Origin: PRS1 sp965250265
GTDB taxonomy: Bacteria > Bacteroidota > Bacteroidia > Flavobacteriales > Flavobacteriaceae
Length of the DNA stretch: 64,000 nucleotides
Direction of reading: 5' to 3'
NCBI GenBank assembly: GCA_965250265.1
Contig: CBDFNO010000011.1
Coordinates: forward strand, 62,001-126,000
Of this stretch, positions 8,943 to 17,711 are shown in pieces. Below the pieces are notes generated by a model. The model made no database searches. It was not told where the DNA came from and saw only the letters and a list, made by a program, of their open reading frames with translations. The position numbers were made by a program, and so were the translations under genes. Position 1 is the first letter of the stretch. Each line of letters begins with the position of its first letter.

Positions 8943-10244
8943 ATGAACAATTATAAATATATATCAGCAATTTTAATGTTATGTGCCACATTAACTTTTG
9001 CACAGCAAACACCAGCTTCAGCTCAAACTGAAGCCTTTACCATTGTTGGAGCTACTGCTCATATTGGTGACGGAACAGTTATCGAACAAAGTGTTATTAT
9101 TGTTGAAAACGGAAAAATAACAGCATGTGTTAATCAATTAACGTCAAAATTAGCCTATAAAGGAACTATTATTGATGCCAAAGGTAAGCATGTCTATCCT
9201 GGATTTATTGCACCAAATTCTACTTTAGGTATAGCTGAAATTGGAGCTGTAAGACAAACTGTTGACTTTGATGAAATTGGCGATATGAATCCTCATATAA
9301 GAAGCATTATTGCTTATAATGCAGAATCTAAAGTTGTAGAAAGTATGAGACCAAATGGTGTGCTAATTGGGCAAATTACGCCTCGAGGTGGTACAATTTC
9401 TGGAACCTCATCTATAGTACAATTTGATGCATGGAACTGGGAAGATGCTACTTTAAAAGTTGATGATGGTATACACTTAAACTGGCCAAATAGTTTTACA
9501 AGAGGTCGTTGGTGGCTAGGCGAAGATCCTGGACTTAAAATAAATAAAAATTATACAAAATCTATTGGAAAGATTAGTGCTTTCATTGCCGAGAGTAAAG
9601 CTTATGCAAAAGGAAGTAAAACCACTAAAAATTTACAATACGATGCCATGCAAGGTTTATTTAATGGCTCTCAAAAATTGTTTGTTCATGTTAATGATGA
9701 AAAAGGAATTACGGATGCTGTAGATTTTGCAAAAAATAATGGTATTTCAAATATGGTTATTGTTGGCGGGTATCAAGCAAATAAAGTTGCAAATCTTTTA
9801 AAGGCAAATAATATTCCTGTATTAGTTAGGAGAACACAAAGCAGACCAAACAGTGATGATGAAGATTACGACTTTCCATATAAATTAGCAAAAATTTTAG
9901 TAGATCAAGGAGTTCTTGTTGGTTTAGAAAACAGCGGACAAATGGAACGAGCAAACGCACGTAATTTACCATTTCAAGCTGGTCAAGTGGTTGGTCAAGG
10001 TATGGACAAAGAGGAAGCATTAAAGCTTATAACCTCTAATACTGCAAAAATCTTGGGTATTGATGCTGATTATGGAACTTTAGAAAATGGTAAAAGTGCC
10101 ACATTATTTATTAGCGAAGGTGATGCTTTAGATATGCGAACTAACATTTTATCTCATGCTTTTATAGATGGTAGAGAAATTAGTTTGGAAAGCCATCAAA
10201 CGACACTTTGGAAACGCTATAGTAATAAATATAAAGGAGAATAA
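8943..10244 (+). CDS. Secreted amidohydrolase-like protein lacking the HxH metal site
   Basis: The 433-residue product has a signal peptide ending in TFAQQ. Its fold resembles the N-terminal unit of the gene before it: HVYPGFIAPNSTLG stands where active enzymes have DxHxH, and the end has the typical GTLENGKSATLFISEGD segment. No complete metal site was found, so it is probably a non-catalytic partner or carries an altered activity. An ATG at 8943 is chosen over the in-frame TTG at 8934. The gene lies 17 bases after the double-domain amidohydrolase and ends at a bidirectional terminator, closing that operon. Confidence 0.82.
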   Translation: MNNYKYISAILMLCATLTFAQQTPASAQTEAFTIVGATAHIGDGTVIEQSVIIVENGKITACVNQLTSKLAYKGTIIDAKGKHVYPGFIAPNSTLGIAEIGAVRQTVDFDEIGDMNPHIRSIIAYNAESKVVESMRPNGVLIGQITPRGGTISGTSSIVQFDAWNWEDATLKVDDGIHLNWPNSFTRGRWWLGEDPGLKINKNYTKSIGKISAFIAESKAYAKGSKTTKNLQYDAMQGLFNGSQKLFVHVNDEKGITDAVDFAKNNGISNMVIVGGYQANKVANLLKANNIPVLVRRTQSRPNSDDEDYDFPYKLAKILVDQGVLVGLENSGQMERANARNLPFQAGQVVGQGMDKEEALKLITSNTAKILGIDADYGTLENGKSATLFISEGDALDMRTNILSHAFIDGREISLESHQTTLWKRYSNKYKGE

Positions 10245-10261
10245 AAATATTTTTGAAACTG

Positions 10262-10289
10262 AAAAGCGAGTCAATGACTCGCTTTTTTT
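10262..10289. terminator. Bidirectional terminator between convergent genes
   Basis: AAAAGCGAGT (10262-10271) pairs perfectly with ACTCGCTTTT (10277-10286) around a 5-base loop. It is followed by T on the plus strand and preceded by A, so it works both ways. It separates the amidohydrolase operon from the convergent lipoprotein gene. Confidence 0.85.
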
Positions 10290-11076
10290 ATTCTATAATT
10301 TTAGCATCATCTGGCTTTTCAAACAAACTGTCTTCTGATTTATCTAAAGAAATTGATACATTAACGTAATTTACATCGTTGCGCTTTGTAGTTGGTTGGT
10401 TATTTTCATAATTATACCAAGTCAATGTTTTTGGCAATTTTAGACCGTCAACGTTTTGCCAATCACTATATTTAATAAAATGAAATTCTCTACCTTTCTC
10501 TTTAGAAAAATAAGTTACTGTATAACCAAGCCATTCCATTTCATAAGTTTCAGGATTATAATACAAAATGTATTCATCATCTGATGACTCTCCAACTCCA
10601 GCATCATAAGAAATAAGTATTCCTGGATAGTCTTGTCCATCAAACCTTAACGGTTCTACATCTTTATAAAAAATGCCATCATCTGCCAAAATAAAAGGCA
10701 TCGCATAAAAGTAAAACATCAAATTATAGTAAAATCTTGGATTATCCTTATAACTAGTTGTATCTTTTTGTAATAACCATAACTCATTCCCATCAAAACC
10801 AATAGTATGGGAAGGCATTTCTACTAATGATTCTCGTGATTTTAAATTAGTTGTAGTAATCTCGTCGCCATCTGACTTTGGCATAGTAAACACCAATGAT
10901 TGCATAGTGTTCCATGAATCTAAACTTCCATGAGCCTCAAATATTTTTGAAATATTTTCAGGATAAATAGATGTACTTACATCTAATGTTTCGCTTTTAT
11001 AATCATTAGTTTTTGTGTCTTGCTTACAAGAAAAGAACAATACAATTGTCATTAATAAAAGTGCTGTGTTTTTCAT
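10288..11076 (-). CDS. Flavobacterial lipoprotein of unknown function (possibly DUF6503-like)
   Basis: The 262-residue protein begins with a lipoprotein signal peptide; the lipobox FFSC puts the acylated cysteine at residue 17. The mature part contains FEAHGSLDSWNTMQSL and VDGLKLPKTLTWYN. These resemble outer-membrane lipoprotein-sorting-like beta proteins that Flavobacteriia encode in one or several copies; I think of DUF6503 but cannot confirm it. No catalytic motif is visible. It is transcribed alone, convergent with the amidohydrolase operon and divergent from the methyltransferase gene. Confidence 0.7.
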   Translation of the reverse strand: MKNTALLLMTIVLFFSCKQDTKTNDYKSETLDVSTSIYPENISKIFEAHGSLDSWNTMQSLVFTMPKSDGDEITTTNLKSRESLVEMPSHTIGFDGNELWLLQKDTTSYKDNPRFYYNLMFYFYAMPFILADDGIFYKDVEPLRFDGQDYPGILISYDAGVGESSDDEYILYYNPETYEMEWLGYTVTYFSKEKGREFHFIKYSDWQNVDGLKLPKTLTWYNYENNQPTTKRNDVNYVNVSISLDKSEDSLFEKPDDAKIIE

Positions 11077-11135
11077 TTTTTTTAATGGTTTTTACTTTCG
11101 ACGTATAAGCTATAAAATAATTACAATAATTAATC

Positions 11136-11143
11136 TATTTTTG
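11136..11143 (+). promoter_or_regulatory. Putative -7 element of the methyltransferase/protease pair
   Basis: TATTTTTG matches TAnnTTTG and ends 7 bases before the ATG at 11151, implying a leaderless or nearly leaderless transcript. No good -33 TTG was found. Confidence 0.4.
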
Positions 11144-11150
11144 CCTCCAA

Positions 11151-11948
11151 ATGAAAAAGCTAATCAGTAGTACACAAAATCCCTTCATTAAGCAATTAAT
11201 ACAGCTTAAAGATAAATCAAGAGAACGTAAAAAGTCTGGTTTATTTTTAATTGAAGGCGAACGTGAAATTACTTTAGCTATAAATGGAGGTTACGAATTT
11301 GAAACCATTTTGTTTTATCCTGAATTATTTTCAGAAGAACAAATCAAAGTTTTAATAAGTCAGCAAGTTGACATTATTGAAGTATCAAAAGAAGTCTATC
11401 AAAAATTAGCGTATCGTGAAACAACCGAAGGTATAATTGCTGTAACAAAAACAAAAGATTTATCAATTAATAATATTGTTTTCAAAACTGCTATTCCATT
11501 AATTTTGGTAGCTGAAGCTCCTGAAAAACCTGGCAATATTGGAGCACTTTTAAGAACTGCTGATGCCGCTAATGTCGACGCTGTTATTATTGTGAATCCT
11601 AAAACCGATTTATACAATCCTAATATTATTCGGTCTAGTGTTGGTTGTGTTTTTACCAATCAAATAGCTACAGGAACAACTTCAGAGGTTATTAAATTTT
11701 TAAAAGAAAATAATATTAACATCTATTGTGCTGCTTTACAAACTTCAGTAGAATATCAAACTCAAAATTACACTAAACCAACAGCCATAGTTGTTGGTAC
11801 AGAAGCAACAGGATTAACAAGCGAATGGCTAGAAAATTCACATCAAAATATTTTAATACCTATGCAAGGAGAAATAGACTCTATGAATGTTTCGGTTGCT
11901 GCTGGAATTCTTATTTTTGAAGCCAAAAGACAAAGACAATTTAAATAA
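11151..11948 (+). CDS. TrmH/SpoU-family RNA 2'-O-methyltransferase
   Basis: The 265-residue protein has an N-terminal RNA-binding substrate domain (FLIEGEREITLA, residues 32-43) and a C-terminal SPOUT knot. The three SPOUT motifs are present: EKPGNIGALLRTADAAN (catalytic Arg), VVGTEATGLTSEWL, and IPMQGEIDSMNVSVAAGIL. It resembles RlmB-type enzymes that methylate ribose in 23S rRNA, but the exact target is not determined. Its stop codon shares one base with the ATG of the M48 protease (TAATG), so the two are translationally coupled. Confidence 0.88.
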   Translation: MKKLISSTQNPFIKQLIQLKDKSRERKKSGLFLIEGEREITLAINGGYEFETILFYPELFSEEQIKVLISQQVDIIEVSKEVYQKLAYRETTEGIIAVTKTKDLSINNIVFKTAIPLILVAEAPEKPGNIGALLRTADAANVDAVIIVNPKTDLYNPNIIRSSVGCVFTNQIATGTTSEVIKFLKENNINIYCAALQTSVEYQTQNYTKPTAIVVGTEATGLTSEWLENSHQNILIPMQGEIDSMNVSVAAGILIFEAKRQRQFK

Positions 11949-13180
11949 TGACAAGTACTCTATTATTCTATATTATTATCGGAATTATAATTATCACCTT
12001 TATAATTGATAAAATTCTTAATTCACTAAACGCAAAACATTACAACGACCCAATTCCTGAAGAATTGCAAGATGTATATGATGAGGCTGAATACAAAAAA
12101 TCACAATCATATAAAAAAACTAATGATAGTTTTTCCAACTATATATCAGCATTTTCGCTTTTGCTAACATTAGCTTTTTTCTTTTTAGATGGTTTTGAGT
12201 TTGTAGATAATATTGCTAGAAATTATAGTGATAACAACATTCTTATTGCATTAATTTTCTTTGGAATTATTATGCTTGGAAGTGATATTATAACAACGCC
12301 ATTCGCTTACTATAAAACATTTGTAATTGAAGAAAAATTCGGGTTTAATAAAAGCACAAAGAAAACCTTTGTTTTAGATAAAATAAAAGGCTTACTAATG
12401 ATGGCTATTCTTGGTGGTGGAATTCTTGCACTTATTGTTTGGTTTTATGAGTTTACTGGGAACCAATTTTGGCTATATGCTTGGGGAACTATTACTGTAT
12501 TCTCACTGTTTATGAATATGTTTTATTCACGACTTATTGTGCCTTTATTTAACAAACAAACAACTTTAGAAGAAGGCTCTTTGAGAGACAAAATTTCTAC
12601 TTATGCAAAAACTGTAGGTTTTAAACTCAACAAAATATTTGTGATAGATGGTTCTAAAAGAAGTACCAAAGCCAATGCGTACTTTTCTGGTTTTGGAAGT
12701 GAAAAACGTGTCACACTTTACGACACCTTGATTAACGATTTAGAAGAAGACGAAATTGTAGCAGTGTTGGCTCATGAAGTTGGTCATTACAAAAAGAAGC
12801 ATATTATTTTTAATTTAATAGCATCTACTCTACTTACTGGATTAACATTATATGTATTATCACTATTGATTTCAAACCCATTGCTTTCAAATGCTTTAGG
12901 AGTAGAAATCGCAAGTTTTCATATAGGTTTAATTGCTTTTGGAATGTTGTATAGTCCAATAAGCGAAATTACAGGACTAATTATGAATCATTTCTCACGA
13001 AAGTTCGAATACCAAGCCGATGATTATGCCAAACAAACCTATAAAGCCAAACCCTTAATTATGTCGTTAAAAAAACTATCTAAAAATAGTTTAAGCAATT
13101 TAACACCACATCCTGCTTATGTGTTTATGCATTATTCGCATCCAACATTGTTAGAAAGGGTCAGGAATTTGAAGTTGTAA
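11948..13180 (+). CDS. M48 family metallopeptidase (Ste24/CAAX protease 1-like)
   Basis: The 410-residue integral membrane protease has the N-terminal CAAX-protease domain with several membrane helices (residues 3-25, 65-82, 98-120, 150-167, 175-195). The zinc motif HEVGH is at 276-280 and the third ligand E354 in RKFEYQADDYA. Two more helices (288-308 and 322-340) lie between them. The closing HPAYVFMHYSHPTLLERV is typical of the Ste24 subgroup. In bacteria such enzymes degrade membrane or misfolded proteins; prenylation is not implied. It is coupled by a 1-base overlap to the RNA methyltransferase gene. Confidence 0.92.
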   Translation: MTSTLLFYIIIGIIIITFIIDKILNSLNAKHYNDPIPEELQDVYDEAEYKKSQSYKKTNDSFSNYISAFSLLLTLAFFFLDGFEFVDNIARNYSDNNILIALIFFGIIMLGSDIITTPFAYYKTFVIEEKFGFNKSTKKTFVLDKIKGLLMMAILGGGILALIVWFYEFTGNQFWLYAWGTITVFSLFMNMFYSRLIVPLFNKQTTLEEGSLRDKISTYAKTVGFKLNKIFVIDGSKRSTKANAYFSGFGSEKRVTLYDTLINDLEEDEIVAVLAHEVGHYKKKHIIFNLIASTLLTGLTLYVLSLLISNPLLSNALGVEIASFHIGLIAFGMLYSPISEITGLIMNHFSRKFEYQADDYAKQTYKAKPLIMSLKKLSKNSLSNLTPHPAYVFMHYSHPTLLERVRNLKL

Positions 13181-13194
13181 TACGCACTATAAGC

Positions 13195-13225
13195 TTGACT
13201 TTATAATAAAAATTAGCTAACTTCG
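13195..13225 (+). promoter_or_regulatory. Promoter of the TolB-like gene
   Basis: TTG (13195-13197) and TAACTTCG (13218-13225) are separated by 20 bases, matching the Bacteroidota -33/-7 layout with C for T in the last part. Three other accessory genes in this window (39.5, 41.0 and 52.2 kb) have the same layout. Confidence 0.6.
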
Positions 13226-13284
13226 TGTAACAATTGATATGATCGTTTTAAACGATTATATCAATGCATTTTGGATAATCAATA

Positions 13285-14814
13285 ATGAAAACCTATAAAA
13301 TGAAAAACCTGAACTTAGTTGCCAGATTTTTTTTCCTCCTTTTAATACCATACTCTATGATAGGACAAGAAAGTATAGGAATATTTGATAATCATTTGGA
13401 TATCGGCGATAGCGAGAACAAAGGGTTTGCCTATTATCAGAAAGAAGATCAAACTTATGTAATTGGAGGAAGTGGTAAAAATATGTGGTTTAATGAAGAT
13501 CAATTTCAATATTTATGGACTACTCTCCAAGGAGACTTTATTTTAAGAGCTGAAGTTAGCTTTTTGGGGAAAGGAGTTGATCCTCATCGTAAAGTAGGGT
13601 GGATTGTAAAAAATGATTTAAATAGTGAAACACCACATGTCAATGCATCAACTCATGGTGATGGCTTAACCTCTTTGCAATATCGTAAAACAATAGGTGG
13701 TGATACAGAAGAGATTATTTCAAAAGACAGTCTCCCTAATGTCATACAATTAGAAAGAAAAGGAAACTTATTTATCATGTCAACTGCCAAATTTGGTAAA
13801 GAATTCATCTCTGTTCAATTGGAAAATATGTCCTTGGAAAATCAGGTTTATGTTGGGCTTTATGTATGCTCACATAACCCAGATATTGTAGAATTAGCAA
13901 AATTCAGAAATGTTAGAATTATTCAACCAGTAGATTCAGGTTTTACTCCTTATGAGGACTATATTGGAAGTAATCTTGAAATTATGGATGTTACAACCGG
14001 AAAGAGAAAAATACTTTTTAGTACACCAAATTCTATTCAGGCGCCTAACTGGACCGTAGATGGGAAAAATCTTATTTATAATTCTGAAGGCAGACTTTAT
14101 CAATATAGTTTTAATACAGGAACAATAAGTCCGCTCAATACTGGATTTGCAACAAGCAATAACAACGATCATGTATTATCTTTTGATGGAACATTGTTAG
14201 GTATTAGCCATCATAATGAGAATGATAACAATAATTCAACCCTATATTACTTATCTTCAAAAGGTGATTCAAATCCTAAAGTTATAACTAAGCTAGGTGC
14301 AGGAGCTTCTTATTTACATGGATGGTCTCCTGACAATAAAAAGATGATTTTTACTGGATATAGAAAAGGACAGTATGATTTATATACAATTGATTTGGAA
14401 ACAGGTCAAGAAACGCAAATGACCAATCATAAAACCCTAGATGATGGTTCAGAATATAGTCCCGATGGTAAACATATTCTATTTAACTCAGAAAGAACAG
14501 GTACTATGAAACTATGGAGAATGGATGCCAATGGGAATAATCAAAAGCAACTAACTTTCGATGGCTATAATGATTGGTTTCCCCATGTGAGTCCAGATCA
14601 AAAATGGATCATTTTCCTTTCCTACCCTAAAGATGTTGACCCAAACGATCATCCTTTTTATAAACATTGTCTTTTAAGAATGATACCTTATGAAGGAGGT
14701 ATACCAAAAATAATTGGATACATTTATGGAGGTCAAGGAACGATCAATGTTCCAAGTTGGTCTCCTGATAGTAGGTATATCTCTTTTGTTACAAATTCAA
14801 AAGGTAGAGAATAA
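13285..14814 (+). CDS. Secreted TolB-like beta-propeller protein
   Basis: The 509-residue protein has a signal peptide (FFFLLLIPYSMIGQ). An N-terminal jelly-roll-like region (residues 35-215, LQGDFILRAEVSFLG, a DUF1349-like concanavalin fold) is followed by PD40/WD40-like repeats (residues 225-505). Examples of the repeats are SPDNKKMIFTGYR, SPDGKHILFNSERTG and SPDQKWIIFLSY. Such proteins are periplasmic and usually bind partners or glycans; no catalytic residues are seen. There is no T9SS tail or lipobox. It has its own promoter and looks like a single accessory gene inserted before the (p)ppGpp synthetase. Confidence 0.8.
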   Translation: MKTYKMKNLNLVARFFFLLLIPYSMIGQESIGIFDNHLDIGDSENKGFAYYQKEDQTYVIGGSGKNMWFNEDQFQYLWTTLQGDFILRAEVSFLGKGVDPHRKVGWIVKNDLNSETPHVNASTHGDGLTSLQYRKTIGGDTEEIISKDSLPNVIQLERKGNLFIMSTAKFGKEFISVQLENMSLENQVYVGLYVCSHNPDIVELAKFRNVRIIQPVDSGFTPYEDYIGSNLEIMDVTTGKRKILFSTPNSIQAPNWTVDGKNLIYNSEGRLYQYSFNTGTISPLNTGFATSNNNDHVLSFDGTLLGISHHNENDNNNSTLYYLSSKGDSNPKVITKLGAGASYLHGWSPDNKKMIFTGYRKGQYDLYTIDLETGQETQMTNHKTLDDGSEYSPDGKHILFNSERTGTMKLWRMDANGNNQKQLTFDGYNDWFPHVSPDQKWIIFLSYPKDVDPNDHPFYKHCLLRMIPYEGGIPKIIGYIYGGQGTINVPSWSPDSRYISFVTNSKGRE

Positions 14815-14889
14815 TCACTTTATAATTTATATTAATAAGGACTGTCCACAACAAAAGCTAAAACGTCAATAGCTCCTGAGCAGGGCAAC

Positions 14890-14914
14890 TTCGTTTAGCA
14901 GGTCATTAAACGAA
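14890..14914. repeat. Small hairpin upstream of the (p)ppGpp enzyme gene
   Basis: TTCGTTTA (14890-14897) and TAAACGAA (14907-14914) form a perfect 8-bp stem with a 9-base loop. The same TTCGTTTA word is part of the promoter leaders at 41.9 and 52.2 kb. The remaining 185 bases of this gap show nothing coding. Confidence 0.5.
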
Positions 14915-14999
14915 ACTTTAAAAAAATCCTATTACTTTCAGTTTTAAAATCCCAAACAAAACTATTGCCAATTAAAATTCTTATTGCTACATTAGTTTT

Positions 15000-17210
15000 A
15001 TGAATGATGTCGAGATAAAAAAAGAAAATGCAGCCATTACAAAACAGTACAAGCAGCTTTTAAAAGTAAGTTACAGGACACTGTCTGCAAAAGATAAAAA
15101 ACTTATCCGCTCTGCTTTCGATCTTGCTGTAGATGCACATAAAGAACAACGCAGAAAATCTGGCGAAGCTTATATTTTTCATCCACTAGCTGTAGCAAAA
15201 ATTGTAGCCCAAGAAATTGGTATGGATGCTACTTCAATTGCTGCAGCACTGCTTCACGATGTAGTTGAAGACAATCCAAATTATACCATAGACGATATAC
15301 AGCAACTTTTTGGAGAAGCTGTTGCGAGAATAGTAGATGGTTTAACAAAAATCTCTTCTCTTAAAAAAGATATGGATGTTTCTATGCAGGCCGAAAACTT
15401 TCGTAAGATGTTGTTAACCTTACATGACGATGTTCGTGTAATTATTATTAAAATTGCTGATAGACTCCATAATATGCAAACTATGGAAGCAATGAAACCA
15501 GAAAAACAGGTTAAAATTGCATCAGAAACCTTGTACATTTATGCACCTTTAGCACATCGTATTGGACTTTATAATATTAAAACCGAACTTGAAGATTTAG
15601 GTTTAAAATATACTGAACCTGAAGTATATAATGACCTATCAACAAAAATAAAACAAAGTAAAGTAGAACAAGACGCATATATAAAAGAAATTAGCAAAGT
15701 TTTAAAAACGTCACTCAATAAAGAAGATATAGATTATGATATAAAGGGAAGGCCAAAATCTATTTACTCCATTAAACGTAAAATGGTTAAACAAGGTGTT
15801 TCATTTGATGAAGTATATGATAAATTTGCGGTTAGAATTATTTATAAATGTGATGTAGAAGAGGAAAAATTTCTGGCCTGGAAAATATATTCTATAGTAA
15901 CCGATCATTTTAGACCAAACCCAATACGATTACGCGATTGGATCTCTTCTCCAAAATCTACAGGTTATGAGGCTTTACATATTACGGTAATGGGCCCAAA
16001 AGGCCGTTGGGTAGAAGTGCAAATTCGTAGTGAGCGTATGAATGAAGTTGCAGAAAAAGGCTATGCTGCTCATTACAAATACAAACAGGGAAAAGCTTCT
16101 AAAGAAGACACTCTCGATAATTGGATAAATAAACTGCAAGAAGCACTTGAAAATCCTGAGACAAATGCTGTAGATTTTGTGGAAGAGTTTAAACTTAATC
16201 TATATTCAAAAGAAATATTTGTTTTTACACCTAAAGGAGATCTCAAGTCTTTACCTAAAGGTTCTACACCATTAGACTTTGCTTTTAGTATTCATACTGA
16301 AGTTGGTATGAAAACCAGAGGTGCAAAAGTTAATGGAAAATTAGTTCCTTTAAGTCATCCTCTGGAAAGTGGAGACCAAGTAGATATTTTAACTTCAAAT
16401 AATGCAAAGCCAAATTCCAATTGGTTAGATTATGCGACTACAGCAAGAGCTAGAAGCAAAATAAGATCTTCATTAAAAGAAGAAACAAAAGAGATTGCAG
16501 TAGAAGGTAAAGAGATTTTAAGGCGTAAACTAAAACAACTTAAAATTACACTTAATGAAAAATCTGTAAATGAACTTGTAAATTATTTTAAATTAAAAAC
16601 TAGTCTAGACTTATTTTATCGTGTTGGTATAAGCACCATAGACAATAAGATGCTTAAGGATTATGCGTCTTCTAGAAGTAATGTATTTGTAAGCTATTTA
16701 AAAAATAAAATTCGAAAACCTAACACGGGAGCTGATTTAGATAAAGACGAGATCACTTCTAAATATGACATGCTCGTTTTTGGTAAAGAAGAAGAACGGT
16801 TAGATTACAAATTATCAAGTTGTTGTAATCCCATACCTGGAGATGCCGTTTTTGGATTTTTAACTATTAACGATGGTATTAAAATTCATAAAAAAAATTG
16901 CCCAAATGCATTAAGCTTACAATCTAATTATGCCTATCGTATAATGACTGCAAAATGGATTGATTCATCACAACAAGAGTTTACAGCAATTATAGAAATG
17001 ACTGGTATAGACAATTTAGGTTTAGTCAATGAAGTTACAAAGGTCATCTCTGGAAATATGCACGTTAATATAAAAAATCTTAGTTTTGAAACAGATCATG
17101 GATTGTTTTCTGGTAAAATTACTTTGGTAGTCAAACATACTAATTTGGTTAAAAAATTAATGGATAGAATTAAGAAAATTAATGGTATAGAAAAAGTTTA
17201 TAGAGTATAG
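15000..17210 (+). CDS. Bifunctional (p)ppGpp synthetase/hydrolase
   Basis: The 736-residue product has the full Rel/SpoT layout. It starts with an HD hydrolase domain (residues 30-180, with HD at H86/D87 in ALLHDVVEDN), followed by the synthetase domain (about 235-350, GRPKSIYSIKRKM and EVQIRSERM). A TGS domain (about 400-460, KGSTPLDFAFSIHTEVG), a helical/zinc-finger region with CCNP near 612 and a C-terminal ACT domain (about 655-736) complete it. The intact HD box argues for hydrolase activity, so this is the long RSH that makes and degrades the stringent-response alarmone. The ATG at 15000 gives the normal N-terminus. It heads a run of co-directional core genes with fur-like and purA next. 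Confidence 0.95.
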   Translation: MNDVEIKKENAAITKQYKQLLKVSYRTLSAKDKKLIRSAFDLAVDAHKEQRRKSGEAYIFHPLAVAKIVAQEIGMDATSIAAALLHDVVEDNPNYTIDDIQQLFGEAVARIVDGLTKISSLKKDMDVSMQAENFRKMLLTLHDDVRVIIIKIADRLHNMQTMEAMKPEKQVKIASETLYIYAPLAHRIGLYNIKTELEDLGLKYTEPEVYNDLSTKIKQSKVEQDAYIKEISKVLKTSLNKEDIDYDIKGRPKSIYSIKRKMVKQGVSFDEVYDKFAVRIIYKCDVEEEKFLAWKIYSIVTDHFRPNPIRLRDWISSPKSTGYEALHITVMGPKGRWVEVQIRSERMNEVAEKGYAAHYKYKQGKASKEDTLDNWINKLQEALENPETNAVDFVEEFKLNLYSKEIFVFTPKGDLKSLPKGSTPLDFAFSIHTEVGMKTRGAKVNGKLVPLSHPLESGDQVDILTSNNAKPNSNWLDYATTARARSKIRSSLKEETKEIAVEGKEILRRKLKQLKITLNEKSVNELVNYFKLKTSLDLFYRVGISTIDNKMLKDYASSRSNVFVSYLKNKIRKPNTGADLDKDEITSKYDMLVFGKEEERLDYKLSSCCNPIPGDAVFGFLTINDGIKIHKKNCPNALSLQSNYAYRIMTAKWIDSSQQEFTAIIEMTGIDNLGLVNEVTKVISGNMHVNIKNLSFETDHGLFSGKITLVVKHTNLVKKLMDRIKKINGIEKVYRV

Positions 17211-17230
17211 GTCAACTCTAATAATTAGTT

Positions 17231-17238
17231 TAAATTTG
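17231..17238 (+). promoter_or_regulatory. Putative -7 element of the Fur-family gene
   Basis: TAAATTTG matches TAnnTTTG and lies 10 bases before the ATG at 17249, giving a very short 5' leader. The -33 side is unclear because it overlaps the end of the previous gene. Confidence 0.35.
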
Positions 17239-17248
17239 TGGTGAAATT

Positions 17249-17704
17249 ATGAGCGTTAAAACTGAAAATAATAATCAAAGTATTGTAAAGAATGTCTTCA
17301 CTAAATTTTTAGAAGATAATGGTCACAGAAAAACACCTGAACGTTATGCTATTCTTCAAGAAATTTATGAATGTAAAGATCATTTTGATATAGAATCTCT
17401 ATATGCTAAAATGATGAATAAAAAGTATCGTGTATCTCGTGCAACACTTTACAATACTATAGAATTATTATTAGACTGTTCTTTAGTTAGAAAACATCAG
17501 TTTGGGCAAAATCAATCACAATACGAAAAATCTTATTTCGATAAACAGCACGACCATGTTATTCTTACAGATAGTGGTGAAGTTATCGAGTTTTGTGACC
17601 CAAGAATTCAAACTATTAAGAAAACCATTGAAGATGTTTTTGATATTGACATTCATAATCATTCACTCTACTTTTACGGCACAAAAAAACAACCAACAAA
17701 CTAA
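17249..17704 (+). CDS. Fur-family transcriptional regulator
   Basis: The 151-residue protein has the winged helix (residues 12-90, GHRKTPERYAILQEIYE and RVSRATLYNTIELL) and the dimerisation domain starting QHDHVILTDSGEVIEF. The regulatory-metal histidines (HDH) are kept. The usual CxxC structural-zinc pair is missing: only one cysteine remains at FCDP, and TDSG replaces the first pair. This is a Fur/PerR-like ferric or peroxide regulator; which metal it senses cannot be told. It lies 38 bases after the (p)ppGpp gene and 7 bases before purA. Confidence 0.9.
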   Translation: MSVKTENNNQSIVKNVFTKFLEDNGHRKTPERYAILQEIYECKDHFDIESLYAKMMNKKYRVSRATLYNTIELLLDCSLVRKHQFGQNQSQYEKSYFDKQHDHVILTDSGEVIEFCDPRIQTIKKTIEDVFDIDIHNHSLYFYGTKKQPTN

Positions 17705-17711
17705 TTACATA

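Noticed and set aside
14815..14999. Possible end of an insertion sequence after the TolB-like gene
   Set aside because: GGACTGTCC-like sequence was noticed but no transposase, matching inverted end or target duplication was found.
17502..17711. N-terminal extension of PurA
   Set aside because: It runs through the Fur-family gene in another frame; the ATG at 17712 gives the canonical PurA N-terminus.
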